A stretch of DNA of 64,000 bases from Lophium mytilinum. Its lineage: Eukaryota > Ascomycota > Dothideomycetes > Mytilinidiales > Mytilinidiaceae. The stretch covers positions 751,520 to 815,519 of the forward strand of contig MU004193.1 of assembly GCA_010093605.1 (NCBI GenBank), read 5' to 3'. Position numbers and translations under genes: made by a program. Below the pieces are notes generated by a model. The model saw only the letters and a list, made by a program, of their open reading frames with translations. It searched no databases and had not been told where the DNA came from. Positions within the stretch are counted from its first letter, which is position 1, and each line of letters opens with the position of its first letter. This document shows positions 43,466 to 54,269 of this stretch, piece after piece.

Positions 43466-44314
43466 TTGGCCAACCAAAACATGCTCTCCCAGCTCTACAT
43501 CTCAATGCAGAACCATGGAACCGACTCGCAAGGTATTTCTTTTCCTGCACACATAAATTCTCGCAGAACGTACCAAAAATCCTACCTTCCACAAACCTCG
43601 AATACCGCCGCAATGCTCATAATAGGACCGCCACCAAACACCATAACGCCGGAGTACTCTCTCCCTACTATTATGTCCGAGGATCCTCTCCATACTGCTG
43701 CCTCCGAGTGGCCATTTGCAACGGCCATGTCGGCCCGCTCTTCCCTCAACACGTCCAACCGCTCTTTCGCAAGCGCTCAAGAAAATCTCCTACCACCAGG
43801 TCTTCAAAGATCCGCAAACTCGTCACAAAACACACTCAAGGGGACTACGGAGAGCCTCTGTACATCCATCTCTCAGGCCACCTTGGCATCCGATGCTCAC
43901 TCGGAGGTGAACGCAGCTTCCCATGCTCTCTCTCAGGTGACCACAGCATCCGATGCCTCGTTCGGGACCCAGCTCATGAACACCCTCCGTCCATCAGCCC
44001 TTCTGTCACAGTACACGGACATGGCCTGCAACGATTTTGTCGTGTCACCAGACTGCCGACCACCTCTCCGCTGCTGCGAAAAATCCCAATCTATCATTAA
44101 GTCACTTACGGGTCCTTGGAAAGCACTGAGGAACAAAATGGATGACCGCAAGTTCAAAAAGATCAAGGAGAAGGTAAAGAGAGATAACGTGCGCAATAAA
44201 AGAAAAACAGATCCGTGGCGCGATATGCGAGTTCCGCGTCGCAGACTCACGATTCTTGGGCGCAGGAGTTCGGGTAGTAGAATAACAAGGATAAACGGGG
44301 TCAAGATTGCCTGA
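43466..44314 (+). CDS. Hypothetical basic-tailed protein, 282 residues
   Basis: I do not recognise the family. It is one frame beginning MANQNMLSQLYISMQNHGTD. The first 200 residues are Ser/Thr/Ala-rich, with repeated phrases (SQATLASDAHSEVNAASHAL then SQVTTASDASFGTQL) that look like an internal duplication of about 20 residues. The last 75 residues are strongly basic (KKIKEKVKRDNVRNKRKTDP, VPRRRLTILGRRSSGSR), fitting nuclear import or nucleic-acid contact. No membrane segment or signal peptide. It begins about 125 bases after the satellite array. Another frame on the same strand (43,348-44,100) is also open, so the call rests on composition. Confidence 0.5.
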   Translation: MANQNMLSQLYISMQNHGTDSQGISFPAHINSRRTYQKSYLPQTSNTAAMLIIGPPPNTITPEYSLPTIMSEDPLHTAASEWPFATAMSARSSLNTSNRSFASAQENLLPPGLQRSANSSQNTLKGTTESLCTSISQATLASDAHSEVNAASHALSQVTTASDASFGTQLMNTLRPSALLSQYTDMACNDFVVSPDCRPPLRCCEKSQSIIKSLTGPWKALRNKMDDRKFKKIKEKVKRDNVRNKRKTDPWRDMRVPRRRLTILGRRSSGSRITRINGVKIA

Positions 44315-45450
44315 GAGTCGACATTCACATTCATTGGGCGATACGGGAATAACTGTGTAGAGTTGGCTGGTATGGGATGAGAACAACAGTGCTAGCTTTG
44401 ATTTCCCGGCAAATGTGACGGAACTAGCTCCAAAGGGTTGAGGTTTGCAATCTTATAGACAATGCGCGCGACAGCGTGTGTACTTTCCTTTTGAAAATTT
44501 GGGGCAATAGTTTCACTTTCTTTTATATGAGGCATTGGACATATGAGATAGATAGATACTATGGAGAAAGATGGAGTTTCTTTTCTTTGTGTGTGCCGAG
44601 ATCAGGTAGAGGCCTTTACCCCACGGTTCCCGTGGCCCCTGATGTCGTTACCAGACCTAACAACTCTTCCATGTGGATACCCTCATCCTCAAGCGGCATC
44701 AGAAGGCTATGTCTTCGCCGCTTCAACCTCCCCAGTGATGCCGTATGCGAGGGCAGTGCCGTGGAAAGTTTGGGAAGCAATAAAAACTAACTATTTGGTC
44801 ATCAAAGAAAACCCCCTTCTACCACTAGCATCTCAATCTTTCTTCCAACATTTTGTCCATTTTCAAGTCCCGTAAGACGCAAAAGCAGCACTTCAAACCT
44901 GTTCTCATACCCTCTTGAACTCTGTATGCCCTTCCATACGTCAAACCGGACATTTCGAGATCTGCCAAAAAGCTCCCAGATGGCCTTGTTCTTGCCCGCG
45001 ATGCTGAGTCTTCTCGAGATACCTTTGATGTCCCTCGTATTTTGCTTGTCTCTTCGTCGTCTATTCCTTCAATAGAAATTCGACGTTCATCACCAGCCGG
45101 CTTTTTGTCGGCCGGCTACATTTCCTCCAATAAAATGAAGTTCTACTTACATTGTATCTATTGATCTCAAGCCGATAATCCCATTGGACGAAAGTTGAAT
45201 TTGATCCACAATGTCTTTTGATGGTCGGGTATATACCCAATGAGAGCATTACATTCATCACAATGCTCTTTGAGTGTAAAGGTCAGAGGATCAGGCATGA
45301 GACACTTTGTGCTCCTTTTATACATATCAATGTTTTTACTGCTAAGAAGTCTAGTGATCGAGCGCCTCTCATACGCTCTAAACAACAATCCTTCATTAGC
45401 GTCCGAGAAGCCTCTATATTTTACCTCTACCTGAAGATACACTTTCTTCG
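44315..45450. other. Intergenic stretch with small hairpin
   Basis: Mostly short frames; one at 44,561-44,875 is open for 104 codons without recognisable content. Near 45,100-45,118 an inverted repeat AGCCGGC...GCCGGCT with a T-rich loop could form a hairpin. The last few hundred bases should hold the promoter of the kinase gene. Confidence 0.45.
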
Positions 45451-46419
45451 ATGGATCCCGAATATGCGAACTCCGCGGATCAGTTCTGTGACGACTACGA
45501 ACATATAAGATCCCTTGCAGCAGAGGCTGAAAGTGTAGTAGAGCTTTTTGCCCGCCGTGATAACCCCAAGGAGTTGATCGCAGCTAAGATCGTCCGTCGG
45601 AAGAACTCAATATCCAAAACAACCCCACAAGAAGTACTTTTACTAAGTCGTACAGGCAAATGCGATCGGATCGTTGAGCTTTTCGGTCACATTCCAAGCT
45701 TTCCTAATCCCAGAGCATCCGCAATACTCCTCGAATTCTGTCAACACGGATCTCTATACGATTACGCAAACATAGTCCACGCGAAACGAGTTCATATACC
45801 AGAAGAGCAGATCTGGAGATTATTCAAGCAGCTCGCAGAGGCGCTGACGTTTCTCCATCGTGATTCCACTGCAGAAGATCCAGATTGGAGACCGATCGTC
45901 CATCGAGATATCAAACCCGCGAACATACTACTCACCAGTATACCAGATGCTCCGGGAAGGAATATTAACGTGAAGCTGGCGGACTTTGGTTTATCCGACT
46001 TCTACGACCCAAACGATTGCTGGTTCGAAGCAGGTACCGCCGAATACCAGCCACCTGAACAAACCCTGTGGGCTTCATATGCGACACCGGCCGGAGACGT
46101 CTGGGCAGTAGGATCAAGCATTCATCATCTACTACACCGGAAGTTCACGATTGAGGACCCGGCGGTGTTTGCGTTGGAATGGAAGCAGGACTATCCTATG
46201 GAAGATGAAAATATGCGGGATCATTACTTTTTCGTGCGCGCTGTACCACGGCGCGTGTTTCCTATCAATCAACCTCTGCCGTGGGGGGACTACAAAGGCT
46301 ATTCCGATAGCCTGAATAGCGTCTTCCTATCTGCGCTGGCCTTCGATCCCGCCAAGAGACCATCGGCTGCGCAACTTCTCGAGTACATTGAGGACTGTCC
46401 TCCGTGTGCCTCTTTTTGA
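45451..46419 (+). CDS. Protein kinase (NEK-like), glycine loop not evident
   Basis: A single-exon protein kinase of 322 residues. Visible landmarks in order are the ATP-anchoring lysine in LIAAKIV (about residue 47), the hinge-side ILLEFCQHGSLYDYA, the catalytic loop IVHRDIKPANILL (about 150), the Mg-binding ADFGLSD (about 177), the activation-segment end GTAEYQPPEQ (about 197), GDVWAVGSSIHHLL (about 215) and FDPAKRPSAAQLL near the end. These are the catalytic residues K, D, N and D of an active kinase. The Gly-rich loop near the N-terminus is replaced by LAAEAESVVELF with no G-x-G, which is unusual. The order of motifs is closest to the NIMA/NEK-like group common in fungi. There are no extra domains. 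Substrate and pathway are unknown. Confidence 0.85.
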   Translation: MDPEYANSADQFCDDYEHIRSLAAEAESVVELFARRDNPKELIAAKIVRRKNSISKTTPQEVLLLSRTGKCDRIVELFGHIPSFPNPRASAILLEFCQHGSLYDYANIVHAKRVHIPEEQIWRLFKQLAEALTFLHRDSTAEDPDWRPIVHRDIKPANILLTSIPDAPGRNINVKLADFGLSDFYDPNDCWFEAGTAEYQPPEQTLWASYATPAGDVWAVGSSIHHLLHRKFTIEDPAVFALEWKQDYPMEDENMRDHYFFVRAVPRRVFPINQPLPWGDYKGYSDSLNSVFLSALAFDPAKRPSAAQLLEYIEDCPPCASF

Positions 46420-46793
46420 GATTAGTAGAAAGATAGTAACGGATATAATAAAGCATTAGTGTACAACGGTTGCGAAAATAATATTCGCAAATAGGACCAG
46501 ACTAGAAAGTCGCCGGACCGCTTTAACGAAGGCTATAGCGATAAGATGGTGCAAAGGCTTTATTATCGCGAGAACTTGAAGTAATTCCATCTGTAGTGCC
46601 ACCCCCGACCCTACCAGACCAGTCCACTCAAGCATGTCATGAACATCACCCCGTAAATCACGAGCGTGGAAAAGCAGCCTAAAACACGATTATAAAGCGG
46701 CCTCTCTAATTTGAGCCTATGTACCCAGCCACCTCCACGCCCCAATATACAATCGGGCTCCCCCACACGCTGCCACCCTAATTCTCTAGCCCT
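46420..46793. other. Convergent intergenic stretch
   Basis: The 3' flanks of the kinase (plus) and sugar transporter (minus) meet here; nothing else is recognised. Confidence 0.6.
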
Positions 46794-48926
46794 CTAATCC
46801 CTCTTCGTCTCCAAATGCTCCACCACCTCCTCATCGCCCAGCTTCTCCTGCACGCGCTGCAAATCCGGCACAACAACCTCCTCGCCGAAGATCTGCCCAA
46901 TCTCCTCGAGCGACTTCCCTTTCGTCTCCGGGAAGATCAAGAACACCGTAATCGCGCCCACGATATTAGTGCAGATGAATAGCGAGTAGTACTTGTACCC
47001 GACATCTGCGAACGCGATAGGCGACACTTGGTTGAAGATGATGTTGATGAGAACGTTGCAGATAATCGCGATGGAAGAGCCCTTGGCGCGGATGGCCATG
47101 GACATGATTTCTGGGACGTAGATATAATGGATGGAGTTGTAGCCGAGGGAGTAGCTGTTGGCACAAGCGTTAGCAAATGAAGAGACGGAGAGGAGGTGGA
47201 TGAGCTTACATGATGGAGAAGCAGAAGATGAAGGCGATGGTGAAGCCTTTCGCGACCATGTTGTCTGATTTACCGTACCCGCCGCTCAGGCCCATGACGA
47301 GTGACATGTCGATGGTCATAGCGATGCCGGTGATCCAGAGCGTCTTCCTGCGGCCCCATGTGTCTACATAGCGGAGACAAATGAGATTGGCAATTGGGCC
47401 TACGAGGCCGTACACACTATCATTACATGTTAGTGCTGTTTTTCAACAAGACCACGGATCGAGGCTAATCAAGACTTACCCAGCAAGGAGCGTGACAGTA
47501 TGGCCGTGCATCCCGAGCCCCTTGTATAGATCCGTTTGGTAATAATTGATAACATTGATACCAGACAGCTGCGTGAACGCTTGTACCAAGATAGCGAGGA
47601 TGAGGCGTTTCCGATTCGTCTTCTTCGTGAAGAGTTCGCCCCAAGTAGCGCTTTGTTGGCTCTTCTCGAAGCGCAGTTGGTCGCGCATTTGGTAGAACTC
47701 GGCGCGGAAGAAGGAATCGTCGGCGCCGATGTTGCCATGAAGCCGCTTGATGACGGCGAGGGCCTCTTCATCACGCTCTTGTTCGAGCAGCCAGCGTGGG
47801 GAGTATGGGAGCCAGAAGATTCCGACTAGGACAATGATAGCTGGGAGGCACTCTGGTAGAGGGTTAGGCTTGCTTAGGTTGGACGAGAACAAGGGAAGGG
47901 AAGGGACGTACGGAATGCGAGAGGGAATCGCCACATGAAGTCGCCGCTGGCGTAGGAGCAGCCGAATCCGACCCACTGCGATATGTTAGTCTTCCTGTTT
48001 CTGTTGAATATGGGAGAGCGTACGTACGTTGGCGACTGCGAACCCGATACCAACGAATTGCGCGTGGAGACCGGCAATCATACCACGCTTGTGCGGAGGC
48101 GCGATCTCAGAGTTGTAGATGGGGATAGTCATATCTAAAAATAGTCAGGATGCCGCGGATTTGACACTGATTGATCCCTCTTACTCATGATACCGACGGC
48201 GAAGCCTCCAACGATACGTCCCGCGATGAGCATGCCGATGTGAACCGATGAAGCTTGGATGATTCCTGCAATGAGAGCAATGACCGCGCCGATGGCAATA
48301 GTCTTCTTTCGTCCTGGTTGCAATGGTGAGTGGGAACTTCTTTTGCGGTTGAAAAGGGTGGGATTTACCTAGGTAATCGGCGGCCCATCCTGCAAAGAAC
48401 ACACCGAATACAGTGCCGCCTCCAAACGTGCTAACAACGGCTCCTTTGATGCTTGCTAAAGAACGGTCAGCAAACAGGTCAAACGTATATGCACACTTGG
48501 TCGCCGTTGCTTGGGGTGCCCCCACACGATATCAGGAATCCACGGGCAATGTCGAATTCCAAATAGTTCAGATCAGTTTACCTCTTGACTACCTAGCTAC
48601 CAGTAGCCAGACCACCCCTGACAGTGGTTTCGAAGGGGCATGATTCGAGCCAAGCAGTGATAGATTCGAGTGTCCAGACTTTTCTTTGTACTATAAGGGT
48701 GGAAGGGAGGAGTCTTACGGGTGAAGGGGTGGAAGTACTCCTGGAATGCCGATTGAGAGATGGTCGTCGAGACAATACCGGAGTCGATACCGTACAGAAG
48801 AGAACCAACCTGATTGATGTCAATTGATTGAAGATATTAACGAACAAGACGGAAACATACAGCGGCGAACAAGCCGCACCCCCATGTGTAAGCGTTCACC
48901 GACTGCTTCACTTTGACTTCACTCAT
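46794..48926 (-). CDS. MFS sugar transporter, nine exons
   Basis: Nine exons on the minus strand: 48,926-48,861, 48,809-48,719, 48,455-48,369, 48,313-48,185, 48,134-48,028, 47,975-47,912, 47,852-47,480, 47,416-47,210 and 47,154-46,794. They sum to 1,485 bases, 494 residues. It is a 12-helix sugar:H+ symporter or facilitator. Signatures are LLYGIDSGIVSTTI in helix 1, GWAADYLGRKKT after helix 2, the IPIYNSEIAPPHKRGMI block after helix 4, SPRWLLEQERDEEAL in the middle loop, the QLSGINVINYYQ segment in helix 7 and PETKGKSLEEI after helix 12. Substrate is not readable, but the divergent alpha-xylosidase gene suggests xylose or xylosyl-oligosaccharides. Introns are 49-63 bases except the second (263 bases), which carries a MITE. 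Confidence 0.9.
48466..48694 (+). mobile_element. Tc1-like MITE, copy C (intronic)
   Basis: About 229 bases within the 263-base second intron of the sugar transporter, antisense to it. Diagnostic words are GCTTGGGGTGCCCCC, CCACCCCTGACAGTGG, GAGCCAAGCAGTGAT and the end GAGTGTCCAGACTT. The outer ends are degenerate, so this copy looks older than copy B. Its left edge touches the branch-point/acceptor side of the intron (GCTGACC...TTTAG on the gene strand). Confidence 0.75.
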
Positions 48927-50183
48927 GATGAAGGCACTCTAGAGGAGATCAGAGATGACTTGGAGAGAGAAGGAAGAAATTGATGCAGAGAGACCAGAAA
49001 AGGAATGATATTCCCCAGTGAGGGCCGGTTCCCCATCTTTATACTACCTCGCCTTCCCCAGCATACAGGCGAGAACCCCCGGCGGGGAGACGAGGCTAAA
49101 GGATCTGACTATGGCACCTGATATCCCGAGCGCTCGGAAAACATTCTTCTGCGGTTACTTCGCGCTTTCCAAGGCCCCGGGTGCTCCCAAAGAAGTGTCG
49201 GGCCTGCCCTCGGTCGATCACTGCTCGGGTGATGTTTGACTTTAACCGCGACTTTAACCATGGCGGTGTGATTGGTGACCTGCTGATCATACCGCGAGTC
49301 ATGTCAGGTCATTCCCGTCGCAGCGCGACTCTTGCGTGGGGATCTGCTGTGGAGATTCTCATTTTCTGGGACCCTGAGATTCCGGGGGTGCAAAAGGCGT
49401 TGCCAAGATCTCGAAAAGAGGTTCTTCTTCCATCTCTGCGATGGACTTTATCATCATGAATCAATATAAAGGTACGACTTATGCCACCTACAGCTTCTTC
49501 TTGTTCAGCTGGTACACGCGATCAGAATGACACGGGAAGAAGACCGTTTTGCCGCTATGGTTTAGATCTTGACTCGACAACGCGCCAACGATGCCGACAG
49601 ACGGCCGCTTTGCCATGTCGACACTCTTGGCTCTCCCATGGGGGCTCCACAATCCAGTGGCGGCCGGTTAAAATCGACAGGGGAACGTGGCATTCAGCCG
49701 GACGGCGCAAGGGATTGCCAGTTCGTCGACTTCATCTCACGATAGCTTCGCCATCGCGCTGCCCACGCGTCGGTCGCAGCTCGGAGATCCCGGCACGCTG
49801 GATGTGAAGAAAGTGGCTACAGCTGTCCGCCATTGTTTGCAGTGCTTCAACTCGTTTTCAGAGAGCCCAAAGCGAAAGGCTTCGATCTTGTTTAGGTTTC
49901 CGAAAATGCATTGAAGCAACCCAAGCAGTGGCATATACACCTGCACATTCATCACGGCTGATCTAAAATGGGAGATTCTACGCTCCGCGGGCCCGGGTAA
50001 TTGAGGAGGAAACCCCTCAGCGGGCGCTGCGCAAGAGTGGCACGAGTGGGTTTCGCATTCGCATCGTATGGCTGACCCCGTATCGGTGAGCATTGCAAGC
50101 GGGCCGAGTTCGACGGTACTGATGGTTATAAGCTGGTCCTCCCGCGCGGGAAGTCAAGCTTGACAAACTGCCCGTGACACATC
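48927..50183. promoter_or_regulatory. Divergent region, sugar transporter / alpha-xylosidase
   Basis: About 1.26 kb between two outward-facing start codons. It should contain both promoters. A CTCCCCGCCGGGGGTTCTCG-like palindromic word near 49,075-49,095 (minus-strand view) is a possible regulatory hairpin; short frames inside have no family resemblance. Confidence 0.5.
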
Positions 50184-53152
50184 ATGGTGAAGTTCTCGCA
50201 TGGCTGCTGGCATCCAGCGCCCGACCACTTGCTGGACTGGGCTGTCGAGGTCGTGAAGGGAGAGACGAGGGGCGATTCTTTGCATTTTGTTACGGTAATA
50301 CTTCTACTGCTCCTGAATGGACTGGAATTCGAGTTGACCTCAATTAGACGTCAAAACCATTAAATCACCGCGGTGATACCCTCAACAACCCCACTCTTAC
50401 CCACCATTTGAGCTCCCCCATCGACAACGTTTTGTATCTCACCTCGACCCATTGGACGAAGCAGAAGAGCGTAACGCAGGGTCCGCACTTTGAGCTCTTT
50501 CCCAACGGGCAGGAAAAGCACTCTGAGGGTATCAAAGCTGCCAAAGACGCCGAGAACCTGACATTCAGTGTCGGCGACCTGTCTGCGAAACTAGATACAA
50601 GACCGAAGTCGTTCGATTTGAGCTTTTACGCTAAAAAGAAGCTCCTGACGAAGTTGGGGTGGCGGTCTGTGGCCTACATAAAGCATGGAACTACTGCTCT
50701 ACATCCTAAGGCCAATTACACAGACCCGAACAAAGGCAAGAGATGGGTGACGTATCAGTTGCAGCTCGGTGTAGGCGACAAGGTCTACGGGCTTGGGGAG
50801 CGTTTCGGGCCGCTCGTAAAGAACGGACAAGTGAGTAAAGTTTGTGTTCTATGTTCGGAGTTATGCTGATTAGACTCGCTAGACCGTCGAGATGTGGAAC
50901 GACGATGGCGGAACTGGATCCGAGTTGACATATAAGAACATCCCCTTCTTCATCACATCAGCTGGCTACGGCGTCTTCATACCGACCTCGAGTTTTGTGT
51001 CCCTTGAGATCCAATCTGAGCGAACAACACGAATCAACATTTCTGTGCCCGGAGAAACCCTCGGTATCTACCTAATCCACGGATCAAACCCCAAGTCAAT
51101 CTTGCAAACCTACGGCAAGATTACGGGTGTGCCAGCGCTACCTCCAGCTTGGACTTTCGGTCTTTGGCTGAGCACGAGTTTCACTACTGATTATGACGAG
51201 AACACCGTGAACTCGTTCCTAGAGGGAATGGAGAAGCGCGATATCCCCGTCAGCGTGTTCCATTTTGAGTACGTAAGCCCCGATACATTTCGAAAGTTTC
51301 TCAACAATCTATCTGTTCAAAAAACTACTCGGGGAGTGTTTCGAGACAACCACAGTGGTGTCTTGGCATTCCTTGGCGTTCCCTGAAGATGTGTCTCACG
51401 CAAACCAACATCCGTTTTCTCACTAAGGTTCTGAATAATGTGCTAACCTTGTTGCCACCTATGAAGCTGTTTCTGGATGCCTAAGCTAGAATGGTGCGAT
51501 TATGAATTTGACAAGGAGTTTTTCCCAGATCCCAAGGGTCAGCTCGCACGACTGAAGGCCAAGGGTATATATGTGAGCTACCAAACTCTCCTTAGCTCAA
51601 GAAGAAGCTAATAGCGATAGGTTTGCGTCTGGATTAACTCGTACATTGCCCAAGAAAGCTCCATCTTTGATGAAGCCGCCGATAAAGGCTACTTCATAAA
51701 ACGCTCCGATGGCGTAAGTCTCGCCTCCCTTAGAACCAGAAAGAGACCAAGCTTACTGACAACTCCAAGTCGATCTGGCAATACGATTTCTGGGTAAGAT
51801 TGACAAACTCCCCAAGCTACCTCAACTTGTCACAGATCCGTGTACACTTCGCTGCAGCGGTCTGAAGCTCCTCGGTGTATTTTGGGAGTTCGTCGGAATA
51901 GCGTACACGGATCAACGACGAGGCACTCTAAGAACCAAAGCTAATGTATCTATAGCAAAGCGGGATGGCATTCATTGACTTCACGAACCCAGATGCCTGC
52001 AAATGGTACCAAGGCAAACTCCAAGCCCTGGTCGACATGGGCGTCGACTCCTTCAAAACCGACTTCGGCGAACGCATTCCCACCGGCGACGCCGTGTACT
52101 TCGATGGTTCCAGCCCGGAGAAGATGCACAACTACTATTCCTACCTCTACAATAAGGTGACATTCGAAGTGTTGGAGAAGAGCTACGGCAAGAACAACGC
52201 CGCCCTCTTCGCCCGCTCCGCCACCGCCGGCTGCCAACAATTCCCCGTCCACTGGGGCGGCGACCCCTACTCCACCTTCGAAGCCATGGCCGAGACCCTC
52301 CGCGGCGGGCTTAGCCTCGCCCTCTCCGGCTTCGGATACTGGGCACACGACATCGGCGGATTCGAAGGAAACCCCGATCCCGCGCTCTTCAAGCGCTGGA
52401 TAGCATTCGGCCTCTTCTCCAGCCACTCGCGCCTCCACGGCAGTGGAAGCTTCCGCGTCCCCTGGCTCATCGACGAGACCGGCGAAGCCGACAAAGTCTT
52501 GAAGCACTTTGTGAATACGAAGCACACGCTAATGCCGTATCTCTACGCGCAAGCTATCCACACCCACCGCACCGGCGTACCGATGCTGCGCGCGACGTTC
52601 CTTGAGTACCCTGAGGATCCTGCGGTCTGGTATCTTGATACGCAGTACTTCCTCGGCTCTAGCTTGCTCGTTGCGCCGGTCTTCACTGAGGACGGTTCTG
52701 TGACGTATTATATTCCGAAGGGCGAGTGGTATGGACTGCTTGATGGGAAGATCCGTACTGGGCCGGGCTACGTGACTGAGACGCATGATTTCTTCAGCTT
52801 GCCTGTGCTCCTGCGGCCTGGGGCGGTGGTGCCACAGGGCAAGGTGAAGGAGAAGGTTGTGTATGATTGGACGGCCGATGTAACGCTGCTGGTGAATTGG
52901 GAGGAGGGAATGGAGACGACGGTGGAGATTGCTGATAGTGAGAAGCTAGGTGAGGTGAAGGCGGTATTCGTGGTCAAAAGTAGTGAGAAGAACGTTACCG
53001 TGAGCGCAGTGAGTGGAGCTGTAACCGGAGGGTATGATATCAAGGTTGTGAACAAGAATGTGGTGGAGAAGGGCGTGAAGGGGGCTGAGGTGGCGGACAA
53101 GGTGGTGAAGGTTGGGCAAGGGGTGAAGGAGGTGGCATTCGAGTTGGAGTAG
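50184..53152 (+). CDS. Alpha-xylosidase, glycoside hydrolase family 31
   Basis: Seven exons: 50,184-50,294, 50,348-50,830, 50,883-51,268, 51,467-51,572, 51,621-51,713, 51,770-51,793 and 51,956-53,152. They total 2,400 bases and 799 residues. The enzyme removes alpha-linked xylose from non-reducing ends (isoprimeverose, xyloglucan oligosaccharides). Its first exon, MVKFSHGCWHPAPDHLLDWA, is the family start. The YicI-type signature is clear: the catalytic nucleophile Asp in SFKTDFGERIP and the acid/base Asp in FPVHWGGDPYSTFEAMAETL, with GFGYWAHDIGGFEG and FSSHSRLHGSGSFRVPW around the pocket. No signal peptide, so it is probably intracellular and would act on imported oligosaccharides. The sixth exon is only 24 bases. 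The fourth exon junction restores FDCFWM exactly. Confidence 0.9.
51770..51793 (+). other. 24-base micro-exon of the alpha-xylosidase gene
   Basis: It encodes SIWQYDFW between a 56-base and a 162-base intron, with AAG acceptor and GTAAGA donor. It is a multiple of three, so skipping would drop eight residues without a frame change. The family carries the matching residues here, so inclusion is expected. Confidence 0.75.
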
Positions 53153-53472
53153 GTTGATGGATGAGATTAGTGAAGAGATCGTCGTTGTAATGAGATAGAC
53201 CATTTTTGATACCTTTATCACGCGTGTGTCTCAGTCTGCAGCTCTTGCGATCGAAGAGAATCATTCTGAGATATTTGGAGTAGAAAAAGCTAGGCTGTCG
53301 CCGAAATATGTGACCATGTCTCTCTGCCATCCTCCAATTCAAGGCCAATTCCTACCTAGCTAATAAACCGCGGGTAAGGCATGAGTATTTCTCTCTCCTC
53401 TTTTGTTAGACTCAATATCCGCAGGCCGGGCTGGCATACGAGAATAGTCCCAAGCCCATATCCGCAGTTCAT
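53153..53472. other. Convergent intergenic stretch
   Basis: This holds the 3' flanks of the alpha-xylosidase (plus) and the BTB gene (minus). Nothing else seen. Confidence 0.6.
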
Positions 53473-54269
53473 TCACGAAGATATGTCGCTCTCCGCCGAT
53501 AAGCCAAGCTTACCAGAAGAGTCTGTCTTCTCGCCCTGTCCAGCCTCGCCGCCAACAGCCTCGTGATACCTAGTCCCGCCGAAAGACAGCGCATTAGAGC
53601 GCACGGGCTCTGGCTTCCTTTCGCTCATCCTAGCCATGACGTCCCAGACGAACTCAGCTGGATACTTCTCCCGCTGATCCTTTGCGCACCAAGCCGAAGT
53701 CCGCTCAACAGCGTAGATATCAACCAGAAACCGTCTCGCAGGGCAGGGTCCCGCAGTTCCGCTGTAGATCGTCTGGATGGTAGCGCAACTTGGCCATTTC
53801 GCCTGCGGGCCTTCAAACGTATGCTCCACCATTGCATCAAGGATATCGTTCTTGCACTTGCTGTCTTGGATCTTCTCGGCGAAAACGTAGAGCTGGGCTA
53901 GGACCCAGTGCTCGCCTCCGCTTTCGGTCGTGTCTTCGTCGGGAGCTGTGGCTAGCTTGCCCGTGTAGAGGTGGTGCATGTATAAGCTGAAGAGCGCGGG
54001 GGAATCCGTAGGTAAGTTGATCACGCTCTCTTTGGACTCCTTCCAGCTGCCGTCCATGGCACGAGCGAAAAAGTCGGAACGAGAAGTGAGGAGCTTTTCA
54101 TGGATGGAGAAACATTCGCGGTGGTCCCCTTCGCCGACCCAGATATCGATGGTGGTCCGGCCGATGCTGTGCTAGAGTCTAGCGAAGCTGCTCTTGCTTG
54201 GCCTGGTGCTTGAGGAAGAACTCACTGTGCGAGCTTTCTCCGCTTGGGTTCTCGAAGGTCTGCAGACAT
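53473..54269 (-). CDS. BTB/POZ domain protein, 245 residues
   Basis: Two exons, 54,269-54,226 and 54,166-53,473, with a 59-base intron (GTGAGT donor, CTAGAC branch, CACAG acceptor). The short first exon encodes MSADLREPKRRKLAH, with a basic KRRK. The BTB fold follows at about residue 17-110: IDIWVGEGDHRECFSIHEKL, then LLTSRSDFFARAM, VINLPTDSPALFSLYMHHLY and TGKLA, then LAQLYVFAEKIQDSKCKNDI, the typical fungal layout. BTB domains mediate dimerisation and, in some proteins, Cullin-3 binding. Here no second domain (kelch, MATH, zinc finger) is present, as in many fungal BTB proteins of unknown role. The tail is polar. Confidence 0.8.
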
